Position numbers and translations under genes: made by a program. Source: Sarcocystis neurona (taxonomy: Eukaryota; Apicomplexa; Conoidasida; Eucoccidiorida; Sarcocystidae). From it: a stretch of DNA of 64,000 bases. Below, piece by piece: positions 1 to 10,817 of the stretch. The stretch spans positions 2,011,890-2,075,889 of the forward strand of contig KL647288.1 in the NCBI GenBank assembly GCA_000727475.1. The letters are read 5' to 3'. The notes under the pieces are model-generated. The model was given only the letters and a program-made list of their open reading frames with translations, did not search any database and had not been told where the DNA came from. Position 1 is the first letter of the stretch; every line of letters begins with the position of its first letter.

Positions 1-1582
1 ACACCATGCGCGAGCACAAATGTATATGTATATATTTAACATATACGTCTGCGCACACCTATTTATATATATGTAGATATTACTATACTTTCTCCGTAGA
101 TGAAGAAGCCACAGACGCGGACAGTGGTGTAGACGTCTGTAGGGCTTCGTGTGTGTACGTGGTTGCCTTCTGCTGCAGTTTCTTTGCTGCTTTCTTTGGA
201 AAGTTGCCGCTCCGAGCCTGTGCTGCATAGACGCTCTCCGTCTTCATGTTTTTCCCCGGGCGAAACCGCTGGCTCACTTTCTCACGTCGACGTTGCATGC
301 CGCCAGCGTTGTCTGCGCCTCTGCGTCACTGCTGCAGCAGAGGCAGCTTTTCTTTCGTCGTTTTCCTGCGCGACGGCACCATCACCCGCCCTTGCCAGCT
401 GCAAAATCTGCGTGAATTCAGCCCCACCTGTGGGCATGTGGCATCGGCGGGGACAGCAGGAACGCCTCGTCTTCGTCTTCTTTAGCTCGGCCTCCGCAGG
501 CAGCAGTTTCTTGCCGTCTTGCTTCTGCTGCCCTGGACTTGCGTTGCTGCAGCCAAAGGGTCGTCTCGACCTTCGTGGGAGGCGCTTATACAGCAGCAAC
601 AGCAGCAACAGTTCTCAGTTTCTCTCCGCCGCGCTTCTCTTTTCCCTCCGTTAAAAGGGAACAAACGACTTCTTCTGCATGCGCGACACACACGTCTGTG
701 TCTCTGCGAGCTGCTTTCTAAGGTATAGAGATGCACTTGTAGAGACGTACACGTGTTGAGTCGTCTCCCGGCTTCAGGAGGACTGTTCTCTCCGTAGGGC
801 AGTCGATAGATACGCGTGTAGCTGTCTACGGGCCTCAGCAGGAGGAGAATTCGCTCTCTATACGCCAACCTTCATATAAATATATATCTCTACATATATA
901 TGTGTGTGCGCGTCTTCTGGTCTGCCGGCTTCAGAAGGATCCTCCTACTAGGCCAGTCTTCTCTTCGGCGACACTTCAAAGTTGCACGTATATACGAGTG
1001 TACTCATATTTACTCATACACAAATATTTATATATATATATATCTGAAGATACAGCACATGCGTGTCTTTGCTTTCTACGTGTTCCTTTCCCCTCCCTCG
1101 CAGAAGTACCTGGGCAGCCGTTCATTCGCTTTTCTTGTCTCCAGAAAGGACACTTTCAATTGGCACCTACCACGTATATATAAGTATATATCTGAATAAA
1201 TATAGTTAGAGTGTACGTACGTATAATGAGTATGGCGTACAAATATGCACGTGCATGAATTCACAGACAGACAGTAAAGGGAGACGAGACAGAGAGACGT
1301 TGTGTATGACAAGAAGGGGGGGCGATTTGTATGTGGCTGCAAAAGGGACCGCAAACAACAGCAAGGGAGCACTTCTCACACTTCTTGTTGTTCTCCTCCT
1401 CTGCTGTTGTTTGCCGGTCTTGTCCCGTGTGTCGTCTCTGTCCATTTTCTGCTCCCTTCCTTTCCTCCTGGTGGTCGTCTTCCCCAGCTGCTGCTGTTCG
1501 ACTTTTCGTTCGCCTTTGCGTCGACCTTCGGCTTCCTTGTCCACAGGTGCACTTCTTTTGGGCCTCCGCGTGCAGCAGAAGG
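1..1582. other. Non-coding flank with TA tracts, upstream of SPC12
   Basis: I see no convincing gene here. The left 120 bases and 860-1250 are alternating purine-pyrimidine DNA with short TA runs. The stretch 150-720 is C/T-rich on the plus strand with scattered CTG triplets and has overlapping short open frames on both strands, none with a coherent protein pattern. Just before the SPC12 start, 1380-1555 is pyrimidine-rich and ends in CCACAG. It could be a 5' UTR intron acceptor or the promoter-proximal region of that gene. Confidence 0.5.
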
Positions 1583-1993
1583 ATGGCGGTGCTGGCCTGG
1601 CTGAAGCACGTGGGGGAGGCGCTGCGGGGTGGAGTGGTGGATTTCCGCGGCCAGGACCAGGTGTACACCCTGCTGCTGTTGCTCACTGCAGCAGGAGGAC
1701 TCGGTGGCTTCCTCGGAGGCCTGCTGCTGCACAGCTTTGCTTTCACCGTCTATTCTATTCTTGCTGCTGCTGCTGCTGCGTGCGTCTTCTGCGTACCTTC
1801 CTGGCCCATCTACGCGAGACACGCGGTGGAGTGGACCCCTCACGACCCGGCGCGTCTTGAGGCGTTGTACCTGCAGCAGCAGCAGCAACAGCTAACGCGT
1901 GCAGAGGCAGGGGCCACTGCTGCTGCCGCCTCAGCAGACGATGCAGCCAGAAACAGCAGGAAAAAAAAGGGTGGACGGAAGGGCAGGAAGTGA
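1583..1993 (+). CDS. SPC12: Signal peptidase complex subunit SPC12 (SPCS1-like), complete
   Basis: Predicted 136-residue small subunit of the ER signal peptidase complex, which removes signal peptides from proteins entering the secretory pathway. The family places two membrane helices in the ER with both ends cytosolic and assists the catalytic subunit. Seen here: residues 17-23 (GVVDFRG) resemble the VDFKGQ-type start of the SPC12 domain. Two hydrophobic segments follow at about 29-49 and 55-73, separated by HSFAFTVY. Then comes PSWPIYARHAVEWTP, the family's PPWPxYrrxPLxW signature. The tail is unusual for the family: a six-glutamine run (98-103), an alanine-rich stretch and a basic KKKGGRKGRK end. 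I chose the ATG at 1583 because homology begins shortly after it. No intron is needed. The tail runs are typical of coccidian homopolymer insertions. Confidence 0.82.
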   Translation: MAVLAWLKHVGEALRGGVVDFRGQDQVYTLLLLLTAAGGLGGFLGGLLLHSFAFTVYSILAAAAAACVFCVPSWPIYARHAVEWTPHDPARLEALYLQQQQQQLTRAEAGATAAAASADDAARNSRKKKGGRKGRK

Positions 1994-4900
1994 AGTTTGT
2001 CTTCTTCTTCTCGTCCTCTCTTTCTCCTTTGTATCGGCCGTTCTTCGCCAGAAAAAACAGCGGCGTGGAACCCACGCAGGAACATGCAGACACACGCGCA
2101 CAAACCGTGTACACCACATATACGTTGTTGGTGTGCGTACTGCCTATGCGTGGGGGCCCGCGCGCTCCGCTGCAGCTGCTGCAGCAGCGAGGCGCAGCAG
2201 AAAAACACCGACGGACGGGCGAAGAAACCCGCGCGGGCTTCTCTACTTGCCATTCTTCTGGACGTACTACAGCAGCGACAGCAGCAGCAGCGCAAGACGG
2301 AAGCAGGCGCAACATTGAAAGACGCACAGAAGAAAACGGGAAGGTGGTGATGGGAGGAGGGGAAGGACGGGGAGGGGAACAGCCCGCAATGGACGAAGAA
2401 GAGGCAGAAACCAGCCGTACACAAAAAGCGAAACGAAAGACAGAGACGGAGAGAATTTCACCGAAGAAGTTGAAGGAAGAGGAGAAAACAGTGCTGAGGG
2501 ATGGAAAAGTGCGTCACGTGTGTGTACACGTATGTGTATTACTACAGAGTTGATGTGTACACACGCTCATGTATGTAAGTCCACTCCCGCATAAACTCAT
2601 TTAATGTCCACACACAGGAGAGACGGCGTTCGTCAAGGATCCACGTACATAAATATATAGGTACGAATGTGTGTGAACATATATACCTGTACATACATGT
2701 ATGTGCGTGTGGATGAGTCCGTACGGACGCGCGCGGGCAGCAACGAGTGTGAGAAAAACAGAAGAGAGAGGAGAAGGCAGAGAAGAGAAAAGGACAAAGG
2801 AGACAATGAGGACACACGGCAGAGGCGAACATGCAGCAGCAGCAGCAGATACGTAGATGGGACGTATACGGATGAAAATTGCGAGGACTGAATTCAACTA
2901 GACTCTGCGTGTCTGCGTCAATGTGTTTACGTGTCCAATCTGCTATTCGTATGTATATATAGATGTGCATGTATACACATACGTATCTATGGACATATAC
3001 GTATATGTGTTTACGTGTATGCACAGATGAAAGAAGATTACACTACATACGCAGCGTCGCCCGTAAATGTCGATGTATGTGTACGGAGATTTGTTTACGC
3101 GCGCAGATGAAGAATTACAAGAAGACGCCCGTATTGTTGATGCACCTGCGCACCTCTAAGACGAAGATGCTCATAGCAGTATTCACCTCGGCATAGCTTC
3201 GTGTGCGTGTGAATATATATATATATATATATATGTAGACTCATGTGCGCGTACGTGCGTACTCCTCTACCTACGTATGTTGATACATATATGCTTGCGC
3301 ACGTGTAACACCTTCTCTTAGAAGTACACGAACATACATGTACATATATATATATTGGGTGTATATATGTGTGTAAGTGGTGCAGCAGCTGGGTCAGGAT
3401 CCGGTGTCAATACGTAGATGATAGAGCTTTACGTATATGCCTCATATATGTATATATGTGGAAAGCAATACCAACTTCTGTCGTCTTGCGTGTATGTACA
3501 CATACGTATATTAAAATTGAAGTTTTCTTTCGACGGTATCTACATCTCTACTAACACATAGATAGCTTTTAGCTCCCGGTACCCGTCTTTATATATATAT
3601 ATATATATATATGTTGTCGATATCCGCATGCGCTCGTGTATAGGGTACGCTGCTCAATACAGCTGAGACACTCTGCGTACGTACTTCGTACGCTCCCACC
3701 CACCAGCGTGAGGAGGCACTTCCACCACCTTCTCGTACATCCGCGCCCCTGTGCAGTATCAGTAATATTACGGTAATTTATTTGTAGTCTGTAGATAGAT
3801 TGATTTACGTACCATATATTTGCAGTTTTCTCTGCGTGCTTCTGTATATCCGTGCATATATATAAATATATATGTATATATATATGTACGTAGGTATATC
3901 AATGTATCTAGCCGTCTGTCTCGTTATCCCTACGTGTGTGTACGGGAAGGCATATGTGTGTGTGTTTGTATCGATGCGTAGAGAGAAGATATACGCGTGT
4001 GCACGTCTCCTTTATTTGGCGAGGAAGAGAGAACTACGTGCATACACATGCGTGTGCAAGTGTACATCTCTGGGAAGAGAAGGAGCAAACGGCAGAGATA
4101 AACAGAGAGAGATCGATAAAAAGAGCGTCACTTACACACAAGCAACCCTTGCCGTGTTTAACAGCAGCATGGCTGAATGCGTGCAGCTGCGGAGATACGT
4201 ACACCTTCTTCGCAGAGCAGACAAGAGGCGAAGATATTCTCCTTCACCTCGTCTCCGCGTAACTGAGTGATTTCTATACACGCGTATACTTTTACGTGTG
4301 CGTACCTTTATACGGGATTGGTGTCAGCTCTCTAAGGGTAGCGGGTATGTTTCACACTGCAGCGGCACGGCTATGTAATTAACGAATACGGACATACCTT
4401 TCCACATGCGACACTGTCATGAAGTGTCTTCCTCATTCTCTGTTATGAGTGGAAAGATTCAGTCACGGTACACAAATGTATATATATATATATATATATG
4501 TTGACGGAGAGTACTTGTGACAGTCCTTCGACGGGAAACGGCGTGTTTGGTATAGCACCCGCAGCCGTTCACCCCAGAGAAGTAGAACACGGGTATAAGC
4601 GGTTGCACACCGTGAATAACTTTGTTAGTTCATGAAACATATCTGCACGCCGGACAAGGAACATTTCCGTCTACCTGAAAACATGCACATTTATGCTGGA
4701 AAGAATCTGCAAGTTTCCGACGCCGAGCACCAATGCTTACATGTGCGCATACGCACATGTAAACGTATACATTGGTATCTACTTGCGTAGTTATTTGGAG
4801 CGAAAGGTCTCTGAGATGTTCTGGGGCTACACCAGCGCCGAACATTTGTGTTACTTTTGTGAAACAACGGACACCAGAGAAAACCTTCTTCTTTCCGGAC
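1994..4900. other. Microsatellite-rich intergenic region
   Basis: No gene is supported. Most of this stretch is alternating purine-pyrimidine DNA (ACGTATGTACAT-type words) with pure TA runs near 3213-3233, 3583-3612, 3855-3890 and 4480-4500. A minus-strand reading at 4630-4845 and a plus-strand reading at 3872-4270 are open but look like shadows of the TA/TG sequence. The first few hundred bases probably hold the SPC12 3' UTR. I see no clear polyadenylation signal. Confidence 0.5.
3583..3612. repeat. TA dinucleotide microsatellite
   Basis: A nearly pure (TA)n run of about 13 units. It is one of dozens of similar runs in non-coding parts of the window. Confidence 0.85.
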
Positions 4901-4941
4901 CGGGGACATAGCGTAAATGCAGAAGAACCGTGATCATTTCT

Positions 4942-7530
4942 TTAGCGACCGTATCGCAGTACGATATCGCAGGTTTTCTGCTCTGGTGGTAGTAACTCAG
5001 CCACACTATCGTACCACGCCCCAACGAAGAAAGAATCACCAGTGTGGAAAGGCGTCGCTGAGAAACCGTATTCTGTCTTCCAAGACACAACCGTCACACT
5101 GTCGTCCTGGCAATGCTTCACCCGTGAAGGAGGACCGAGCGGCGAGTTCATATTTTTAGGAAATTTGATTTGGCCTCTCAAATAGTGACGTGACACGAAC
5201 TCCTTGTAACTCTGAGACTTGAATGCGCGCAGCTGGGTCTCGAACACTCACGTCAAAAATTTTTCGTTGTAGTGAACTGACGACCTGCCCTGCACACCTG
5301 GGTGTACATTTCCGGCGTGCACCCCTGTGCCGCTCTGCAGCTGTTTTATTCGTCAGAGGAGTACTAAGGATGCCACACAAAAAGGCTGTTTGGATTTCAA
5401 AGAGTGAAGTGACCTGCTTTTGCCACGCCGCCTTTTTTTTTCTCTCCGACAGCAGAAGCGCAGATTTACCAAGAGGATGTGGCACTCCTCGGTGGGAAAC
5501 AAACACTCTGCATTTCTTTTAAGAACAGTAATTCCCCTTCTTGCTTATCAAGGACAATTGCGTCACTTTCCGTGAAAGCGAACGCCGCCACCTTTCTGGC
5601 GAACCAGCTCCGGACTTTTCTCATCTCACACATCCGCCACTACCCCTGTGCGTCTTATTTGCAGCGTAAACCCGCACTTTTGTCGAAAAACGACCCTGTG
5701 GCTTTGCGTCACCCGTATGACGGTGCACAGCTACAACACTGAGAAGTTAGCTTCGATGTAGGAACGGGTAGTTCTCGTAAAGGTAGTGCGTCTACGCATT
5801 CGAAGACAGGGGTAAGATTGCCTCAATTCGGAGAAAACTGCTAACCCCTGCGACACAGGCAACCAAGTGGGTCGCTTAATTTCTGTGGCTCCATAAATTG
5901 CAGTATCAAAGTAATCAAATCATATCGCGTTGAAACGCGTTTTGTAGGCGAACGAGCACTGATTTTACGGAGTGCACTGCGCGTCTCCAATAAGACAGCT
6001 ACCATCCTTTATAGCAGCTGAAACTTCTCCTCGGACACCAGTGTGCATTCACGAGCACGTGTAGACAGTCATTCTTTTGCAGCTACAATGAGGATCCCCG
6101 GCTAACACCCGGCCGGATTGCTGGGCTGCACTGCATATCCAGACGGCATCATCACACACTGATGAGTTTACACCGCTGTAGGTATCTTTTTCCATGCCTT
6201 TGTTTGTCAAATAATGTACACAAGCGTCTCCCTGCAGATGTCTGAGCGCACAACCGCCCCTCTACCTGTATTAGTAGCGGTGCTTGTACGGATATTACTG
6301 GTATACCTCCGTTCAGACAGAACACGTTCAAGCACCTGCGTGTATCGACGCATATAAACACGGAGACACGCCGTCCCGCGCTGCGAGCGACTCTCTTTGT
6401 TCCACGTATCACTTTTGCGAGGGGCGACTGAGCACATAGCGCGCCACAGAGCTGTGTAAATGGATGAATATATAGGTACGTGTATTTCGGGGTAGAGGTA
6501 TCTCCACGTTTCCATATTGACGCGCGTGCACATGTAGCTGCCGCGCAGCTTTGCTGAGCACGCAGCACAGGATGCGCCAGCCTGTGGGTGCATACGTGAG
6601 ATGAAGGCAGGTACTTGTGCGTATGCAGAGAAGCTACGCTAGCGTGCCTAGCTTCACATGGAAGTACTTAGAACGCTGAATGAGAGTGTCAGATAGGGTG
6701 AGCCATTTGTATTGTTCGAAGCTGCAGAAGAACGTCGTAGTACTGTCTCCTGGCCGTAACAACTTGAGGTTCACTCTGTTCACAGCCCTGGAGACTTCGT
6801 CGGACAGAGGCCTACCGGTCAGGTCAGAAACGTCTGTGGTCGATATGCGTGCATGCCTGTGTGTATTCACATCTATGTATGGATATGTGCGTACATACGC
6901 ATATACAAATATATATTATATATATGTATATATGTATGCGCAAGTGTATATGTAGATACACATGTGTACACGAATATGGAGCCCGGCGTCATAATTACCG
7001 TTAGGGCGTACACAGACATCTGTACCTTCTCGTACACATTTGTAACAGTAGTACTGAACTGGCGTTTGTCCTGTCGCAGTGTTGTCATACACAAATCTCA
7101 CAACGGTGCACCCTCACTTTCGCAGCCAGGCAGATCTCGACGAGTACCTGCGTACTAAACATACACGTATACATATGTGTAAGGATATGTGCTCATGTGT
7201 CCGTATGTGCATACGTGTGCATACGTCTTTGTCTAAATTTGTGTACATACACATATTTACTGACGCATTCCACTTCCCCCGGTACCCGCTCTCGTTGTCA
7301 CAAGAAGGTGCGAATCTTGACTGTGTCTCCTGGTATATCCTCTTGACCGTGTATATGCCTTTTTCAAAGCACATCGATCCTCCATAGATGTAGAGATACA
7401 CCTTCGTCAGCGCAGCTCGTCTATTCATTGGGGCCTTTGCTGCCGCTTTGAGCTGTCGCCGACGGTCCTCGCCATTTGCTGACGCTGGTGGTGATGCTCC
7501 CGTGCTGATGCTGCTGCATAGCAGCTGCAT
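4942..7530 (-). CDS. Unidentified multi-exon gene, minus strand (exon model approximate)
   Basis: Product not recognised. Several minus-strand segments read as ordinary protein without repeats. About 7530-7275 contains GGSMCFEKGIYTVKR and ends at a GTAAAT donor. About 7105-6965 contains YYCYKCVREGTDVC. 6833-6658 opens after an ACCACAG acceptor, contains TTTFFCSFEQYKWLTLSDT and ends at a GTGAAG donor. About 6329-6262 lies between a CGCAG acceptor and a CAG|GTAGAG donor. About 5500-5260 ends at a GAC|GTGAGT donor. About 5215-4945 contains SFFVGAWYDSVAELLPPEQ. The recurring cysteines would fit a secreted or surface protein, but no signal peptide or family motif is clear. Order follows minus-strand transcription. 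Only some junction phases could be checked, so the segments could belong to more than one gene. Confidence 0.42.
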
Positions 7531-7559
7531 TCACTTTACACGCTCACCAGTCGAATCGT

Positions 7560-9000
7560 TGAGGGACAGACAGGTCTGCGTCTAAAAGTAGCGGGCTCCT
7601 TCCTGTGCCGTTACTCCGGTAACTGCTATGCCTTCTCACTGTCCCTACCATCGTGTGCTGCTGCTAGGCTTCTTCCCTTCAGCTCGATTCCTGCTGCTTG
7701 CCCACATAATCGAGTGTGTACACTCCACCTGCTGCTGACTCCAACACAACGGTGCGTGCCTTCACCTGTTGTCATTAACCTCTTCACCTGACAGCATGCT
7801 GTAGTATGTTAGCAGTCTCTGCTTTACGACTTGCTGCTCTTCGCCCCTCCGTGCTTACTGCTGGCTATCCATATAGCTAACCAATGACTACACAGAAGTA
7901 CGCCTTCTACATTTGCAAAGCACTCAATGGTCCAGTGTTGCTGTGGACTTTCGCACGGGCCTCTCGACGATCTACAGCGGCCATTGAGTTTCCGCTCTCT
8001 TCCTGGTAGTTTACCGCTGGTGACTGCTGCTGAGGATTCCTGCATAGGGTTGCTTCTGATTATTGATTGCTCGTCGTGGTATGTGCTCTGGGCTGCCACT
8101 GTAGCTGCTAGTCGCAGCTGCTGTTCTTGCTGTGGGAGGTAATGTTGCTACGTGGTGGGGATGCTGTGTTGGCTGCCGCCCATGTGCTGGTGCTGGTAAT
8201 TACGCTGATGCGTTTTTCGCTTGCGTGTGTAGCGCTTGCGCGCGTGCAGCGAAGTGCAGACAGTTTTCTCGTTAGTCCTAGGATGCTGGAGTCTCATCGC
8301 TTCTGACACTGCATACACGTACGACCAACGACTCTCTGTTGTTGGTCTGTGCTATAGCTGTGTTGTTAGTGCTGGTAGAAGCACATTCAGCAACTGGCGC
8401 TGCTGTGAAATTCTTCCTTTTGCTTCCACTCAGTCGTTTAGGAACCGCACCATGTGAATTTTTCCCTGCCCTTGTTTACGTGTATAAACCTTCACGTACA
8501 CTTTTTACATGTGCGTACATACTTACAGATACATATCTCAGGGGTGGTATAGAGAAACATGTAACTGCTGCACTTGCCATGCTCCTGCGTATGTTTTTGC
8601 AACGGTTGCGCTAGTCGTATTTGTATACTAGTCGCCGTTTCGGCCGATACGCTTTTGAGGCCACTGCTGCTGCTGCTGCGGCGGCTTCGCTGCTGTCGCT
8701 GTCGCTGTTGCTCCGTTGCTGCTGGAGCTGTCGCCGCCGCTGCTTTGCTCGTGTTGTTGTCGCTGCTTATGTTTTGCTTCTATAGGTGTCGCCCCTGCTC
8801 TTTCGCTGTTGTTCCTGTCGCTGCTGCTGTGTTGCTGCTTTGCTCCTCTACTGCTGTTATGGACAGTACTGCTGCTACTGTTGTTCAACCGGTGCGGCTG
8901 CTCTTCTGTAGCAGGCCACTGTAGCCAAACCCCCCGAGGAGCGGCTGCAGCAGCAGCCGCCGGCGTTGCCGATTTATCGGCGTTGGTGCTTTCATGATCA
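7560..9000 (-). other. Possible 5' exons or repeat-rich DNA with CTG tract
   Basis: Two minus-strand open stretches look somewhat protein-like: 7824-8099, and the serine/glutamine-rich 8628-8888. The second lies where the plus strand carries CTG triplets (8650-8960), so CAG is on the minus strand. They could be upstream exons of the minus-strand gene below 7.5 kb or a separate gene. No start codon with matching splice phase was found. Confidence 0.25.
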
Positions 9001-9009
9001 GGCTTCTAC

Positions 9010-10480
9010 GCTGCAACTCGTACATGTGCATATGCATTTCCTCCACACACCCGTGAGCACGGACGTATGTATACGTACAAATTTATATATAAAGGGGGGA
9101 GACTGTACCGCTTCCGTCCACCAACACATGATGCGTGTCACTACATGCGCGCATGCATGTAGATGCACGGACGCTCTGTCTACAAACGTGGCATGCAGAA
9201 AGCGAAGCGCGACCGCATGCAGAGAAGTCCGCTTGTAGAGTGGTGTACCTGGTTATTTTCTGTATACACAGGACTCTTTCCTCTACATATCCTACAAATA
9301 AACTCTTCCGTGTATACGTGTATGTACGCATAGGGGTAGACACTTGGTTTGTAAATGTACGACTATATCATCGGTACTCGATAATATGGTTTCCGTTCAA
9401 CTGAATCACCATGATGTATGTGTACGCCCTCGTTCTTTGGTACGTAAAGTAAGTGCCGCCTCCAGGGAAGACGCATACGTATGTACATGTGTATATATCG
9501 TATATACCCACGTACAAATTTTTGTATATAAATGTAAGTTCACGTGTGCAGAATTCCGCCGATCAATGCATTGGCGTACAGTTTTCTGCAATAACGCGGT
9601 GTTGAGGACTGCCACAACGGCTACCGTTCTCTTTCCTTCATCTCCCTCCGTCTTCACGAGGTGCTTGTAAGGTGTCTATACGCCCGACGCGGCGTGTATT
9701 TACACCTGAAATCACTCCGAGAGCTGTTTTCTTCCGTATCCGTGCATTCTTTTCACGCAGTTTTTTTTTCCTTACCCCCAGCTTGACTTATACATTTCAT
9801 CCGGCTTCGTCTTTCGCTTTCGTTCTTGGGGAATTGTCTTATTTCTGGCATTTCACGTCTTCCGCACATTCGGCGGACTTTCCTGCCGGATTCCTTGCCC
9901 CGTTCCCAACTTTCTGTTGACGCGTCCTCACTGCCCCTGCCCGTGTATACACTTGCTCTCTTTTTTTCCTTTACTTCTCTAAATATTGTTTTTCCGTTGC
10001 GCTTCCCTGCTCTCTTCCCATCTCTACACGTCTCGCTTCACTTGTTGTGTTCGTGTGTTTCCTCCTTCTATGGCAGTTAATTTACTAGTTTTTTCTCCTG
10101 TCGACTTCCAAAAGGTGCCTCCTTTTTGTTAGGCCGTAAGCTTACTCTGTGTCCATTTAGTCTTCCTGTTCTATCGCGTCTTCCGCGTGCCTCTTAACTT
10201 CCCTTCTTTCGCCCCTTCTATTTCCAGCTTCGCGTTCTTCTCCTTCACCTGTTCCTTCTGTCTGCGTCTTTCTTCCACTTCCAATCCGCCCGTAGTGTCC
10301 CTCTACCTTTCCCCTCTGTTCCTTGTTTTCTCCTCTCCTTGTCTCTCTTGTCTGCTTTTTTTTCTTCGTCCGGTTTTCTGTCGTTTTTTGTGTGGGTGCA
10401 TGTGGTTGCATGTGTGTGTGTGTGTGTGTGCCACTGGGAGAGAGACGGTGGCGCTCCCGTAGCGTCTGTGACCTCCAAGA
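9010..10480. other. Intergenic; strongly pyrimidine-rich plus strand from 9.69 to 10.38 kb
   Basis: 9010-9690 is alternating purine-pyrimidine DNA without a supported gene. From about 9690 to 10390 the plus strand is dominated by C and T (repeated TTCTTTTC/CTCTTCCC-type words), followed by a short TG run at 10407-10429. The purine-rich complement gives only K/R/E/G-type shadow readings. The tract lies directly upstream of the ZNHIT2-like start at 10574 and may be part of its promoter or 5' UTR. Confidence 0.55.
10407..10429 (+). repeat. TG dinucleotide run upstream of ZNHIT2 start
   Basis: Short (TG)n tract about 145 bases before the proposed start codon, at the end of the pyrimidine-rich tract. 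Confidence 0.7.
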
Positions 10481-10573
10481 AAATCCGCAACAGCAGCTAG
10501 ACAGGGGGAAATAACGAAAATTAGGGAGAGAAGGAGGAGAGGAGAGGGATGAAGGAAAAAGAACACAGGGAAG

Positions 10574-10784
10574 ATGGCGACCGGAGGCGAAGAAGAACTG
10601 TTCAAAGAAGCGGCCCTAGGCAGAAAAGGAGGTTGCTGTCAGGTGTAAGTCTTCTCGGTAGACGTCCACCGATGCAAATAAAGTGACCTGTAAATGTATA
10701 TATATATATATATTGTGATGTTTGTGTGTGCATACGTACGTGCGTGTGTATATAGGTATTTGTGTTGACATATGAGCATACGTG

Positions 10785-10817
<33 letters not shown>

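Noticed and set aside
10157..10605. Minus-strand K/R/E-rich frames
   Set aside because: They are the purine-rich complement of a pyrimidine tract; no splice sites or protein-like residue mix.
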